Part shown: piece by piece, positions 62,467 through 64,000 of the stretch
How positions within the stretch are numbered: the first letter of the stretch is position 1
Layout of the letters: each line of letters starts with the position of its first letter
Source: Bifidobacteriaceae bacterium UBA2724
GTDB lineage: Bacteria > Actinomycetota > Actinomycetes > Actinomycetales > Bifidobacteriaceae
DNA length: 64,000 nucleotides
Reading direction: 5' to 3'
Assembly (NCBI GenBank): GCA_002353815.1
Contig: DEKK01000003.1
Location: forward strand, 262,481-326,480
Translations under genes and position numbers: made by a program
The notes under the pieces: generated by a model
Database searches by the model: none
The model's input: the letters and a program-made list of their open reading frames with translations, nothing else
What the model was told of the DNA's origin: nothing

Positions 62467-63921
62467 GTGATGGCGGACTGGACGCACCTGAGCCTGACCG
62501 CGGACGCGCGCCGGAACCTCGAGGCGGAGCTGGCCGCATCCCAGGGCGACTACCGGACGACCATGCAGGCCATCGACGACTACGCGGACGAGCTTGCCGG
62601 CAGCCTGTTCGACCCTGACGATCCCGCGGCCTCGCTCGCATTCACGGACCCGGACGCGATAGCGGACGCGGCGCGTGACATCGTCAGCCTCGCGCAGGAG
62701 GCGGCCGACAGCCGGTACATGGTGCAGCGCACCGCATGGCAGGAGGCCGCCGACGCGGACTTCCCGGGTTTCGCGGGCGCCGACCGCGAGGACTGGACGC
62801 GCGTCATGTGGGATGTGCAGCACGGCTTCAGCGACACGGACTTCAACGGCCTGACGTACGGGCAGGTGATGGCCGGCAGGGCGCGCAGCGGCGTGGGCAT
62901 CATGGACCTGCTGCCCAAGGCCGAGTCTGGCAACGCGGACGACCTGCAGCAGGCGTACGCTGATTTCCTGCGGCAGATGGCCATGCACGCGGCGCAACGC
63001 CAGCAGATGGCGGACATCGCCATGGACCCGACGCGCCCGCGGTGGGCGCGTGTGCCGCGCGGCCGCGTGACGTGCGCGTTCTGCACGATGCTCGCCGGCC
63101 GCGGGTTCGTGTACACGAGCGAGGAAGCGGCCGGCGGCGGCCTCGGCAATGTGTATCACGCGCATTGCGACTGCGAGCCCGTCCCCTCGTGGGGCGAGGC
63201 AAAGCTGGCCGGGTACGATCCACGGCGGCTGGACGCCCTGTACCGCAGGGCGAAGGCCGGGCTACCGGACGGCGCGTCGTACCGTGACGTGCTCTCGCGC
63301 ATGCGCGCGCAGGGCGGTGTCACGGACTCCCCGGCCGCGCCAGGCGGCGGAAGCGGCGGGAAGCCGCCCAAGCCGCCCAAGGCACCGGCGGCGGCTTCTC
63401 AGGAGCCGGACGAGCCGAAGGTGCCGCATTCGCCGGACGAGTCGCGGATCCTGTCGATGCGTGGCGTGTCTGGCGTGTCCGACGTGGAGTGGCTGGAACG
63501 GCAGAAGGCCGCCGGTGTCGACCCGTCGCTCGAGGTGCTTTACCCGCACGAGACCGTGTTCCTCGAACGGTTCGAGGCGTTGGGCAATCACGTCAGGTGG
63601 ATACCGCGCGACACGGAGAACCAGACCGCGACGAACGACTTCGAATGGCTGGAGGCTGGTGAACTGTGCGAGCTCAAGTCCATGACGAGCACGAAATACC
63701 AGCATATTGCGAAGCGAATCAGCGAGTCCGCCGCCAGCGCGATGGACAACCACGGCGTAGTGAAAGACTGCTACGTGATCGACATCGGTCATGCGCGCAT
63801 GTCCGACAAGCTGGCCAGCCAGTTGATGGCCTACAACGTGCGGCATCCTGACCAGAAGACGAGGATCCGGCGTCTATTCGTCATGGACGCTGACGGGCTG
63901 CATGAGATAGGGCTCAAATGA
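62467..63921 (+). CDS. Head morphogenesis protein (VG15/MuF-like) fused to a C-terminal nuclease toxin domain
   Basis: 484 residues. The N-terminal ~290 are a minor capsid VG15/MuF-type domain with WARVPRGRVTCAFCTML, GFVYTSEEA and YHAHCDCEP (Cys/His cluster near 202-236). A Gly/Pro/Lys linker (about 294-314) leads to a ~165-residue C-terminal domain unlike capsid proteins: NDFEWLEAG, Glu401-Leu-Lys403 in CELKS, YQHIAKRI and a DCYVIDIGHA strand, resembling PD-(D/E)XK toxin domains of the CdiA type. MuF fusions of this kind are known as phage-borne polymorphic toxins. A short overlapping gene follows. Confidence 0.8.
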   Translation: MMADWTHLSLTADARRNLEAELAASQGDYRTTMQAIDDYADELAGSLFDPDDPAASLAFTDPDAIADAARDIVSLAQEAADSRYMVQRTAWQEAADADFPGFAGADREDWTRVMWDVQHGFSDTDFNGLTYGQVMAGRARSGVGIMDLLPKAESGNADDLQQAYADFLRQMAMHAAQRQQMADIAMDPTRPRWARVPRGRVTCAFCTMLAGRGFVYTSEEAAGGGLGNVYHAHCDCEPVPSWGEAKLAGYDPRRLDALYRRAKAGLPDGASYRDVLSRMRAQGGVTDSPAAPGGGSGGKPPKPPKAPAAASQEPDEPKVPHSPDESRILSMRGVSGVSDVEWLERQKAAGVDPSLEVLYPHETVFLERFEALGNHVRWIPRDTENQTATNDFEWLEAGELCELKSMTSTKYQHIAKRISESAASAMDNHGVVKDCYVIDIGHARMSDKLASQLMAYNVRHPDQKTRIRRLFVMDADGLHEIGLK

Positions 63922-64000
63922 ACAAGGTCCGAAGCACCCCTCCGTTTTCCGTATTTTATTTCAATACCACAGAGGACCTCGGACCTTGTTCGACAAGTAT
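63918..64000 (+). CDS. Partial gene overlapping the toxin stop; candidate immunity protein
   Basis: The ATG at 63918 overlaps the previous stop (ATGA) and the frame stays open to the window end (27 codons: MNKVRSTPPFSVFYFNTTED and more). It is more AT-rich than its neighbours. Polymorphic toxins are normally followed by a matching immunity gene, so this is a reasonable candidate, but too little is visible for any homology. Confidence 0.45.
   Translation, partial: MNKVRSTPPFSVFYFNTTEDLGPCSTS
63920..63991. repeat. 13-bp perfect inverted repeat at the toxin 3' end
   Basis: GAACAAGGTCCGA (63920-63932) and TCGGACCTTGTTC (63979-63991) are exact reverse complements with 46 bases between them. It lies across the start of the candidate immunity gene. 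It may be a transcript hairpin or a recombination/insertion end. Confidence 0.75.

Overview
The window comes from a high-GC Gram-positive bacterium, almost certainly a Bifidobacterium. The evidence is a PriA-type HisA beside hisH, a bifidobacterial L-lactate dehydrogenase, the actinobacterial lexA-LysM-nrdR arrangement, a HelD-type motor and a characteristic mra/dcw division cluster. The species cannot be fixed from the sequence alone; the high GC content would suit the animalis/pseudolongum side of the genus.

Positions 1-21300 are chromosomal housekeeping genes: the end of a histidine operon (hypothetical, hisH, hisA/priA), a type I-alpha glutamine synthetase, a TetR regulator, the helicase HrpA, an RsmC-like methyltransferase divergent from hflX, ldh, a cation efflux protein, lexA divergent from a LysM protein with SOS boxes between them, nrdR, serA and a HelD-like helicase. 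Positions 21500-37000 are the cell-wall and division cluster, transcribed rightwards: MraZ boxes, mraZ, rsmH, an ftsL-like gene, ftsI, a catalytically degenerate MurE-like gene, murF, mraY, murD, ftsW, murG, murC, ftsQ. Positions 37100-44180 hold a RecB-family nuclease, a one-pass membrane protein, an ABC exporter whose permease is frameshifted, and small conserved hypotheticals.

From about 44250 to the right edge lies an integrated temperate siphophage-type prophage whose right end is outside the window. Its left end is a 3' tRNA/tmRNA fragment with its terminator, next to a tyrosine integrase. The leftward lysogeny arm runs from a repressor-like HTH gene through a HEPN/DUF3644 gene (broken by a frameshift), an ImmA peptidase, small membrane proteins and an excisionase-like protein to the integrase. 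The divergent control region carries three near-identical palindromic operators, one inside the rightward early promoter. The rightward arm has a Cro-like HTH, a BRO-type antirepressor, many short overlapping genes including two PD-(D/E)XK nucleases, an iteron-rich putative origin, a helicase-primase with permuted domain order, Zn-ribbon proteins, HNH endonuclease, terminase, portal, and a head morphogenesis (MuF/VG15) protein fused to a probable nuclease toxin, followed at the window edge by a possible immunity gene.

The most interesting points are: a candidate structured small RNA with a consensus promoter, convergent with and abutting the HEPN gene; the MuF-toxin fusion with an overlapping partner gene; host-like SOS boxes in front of the terminase module; the permuted SF3-helicase/PrimPol protein behind an iteron cluster and a hairpin that hides its ribosome binding site; and a pseudo-Mur ligase in the murE position of the division cluster.
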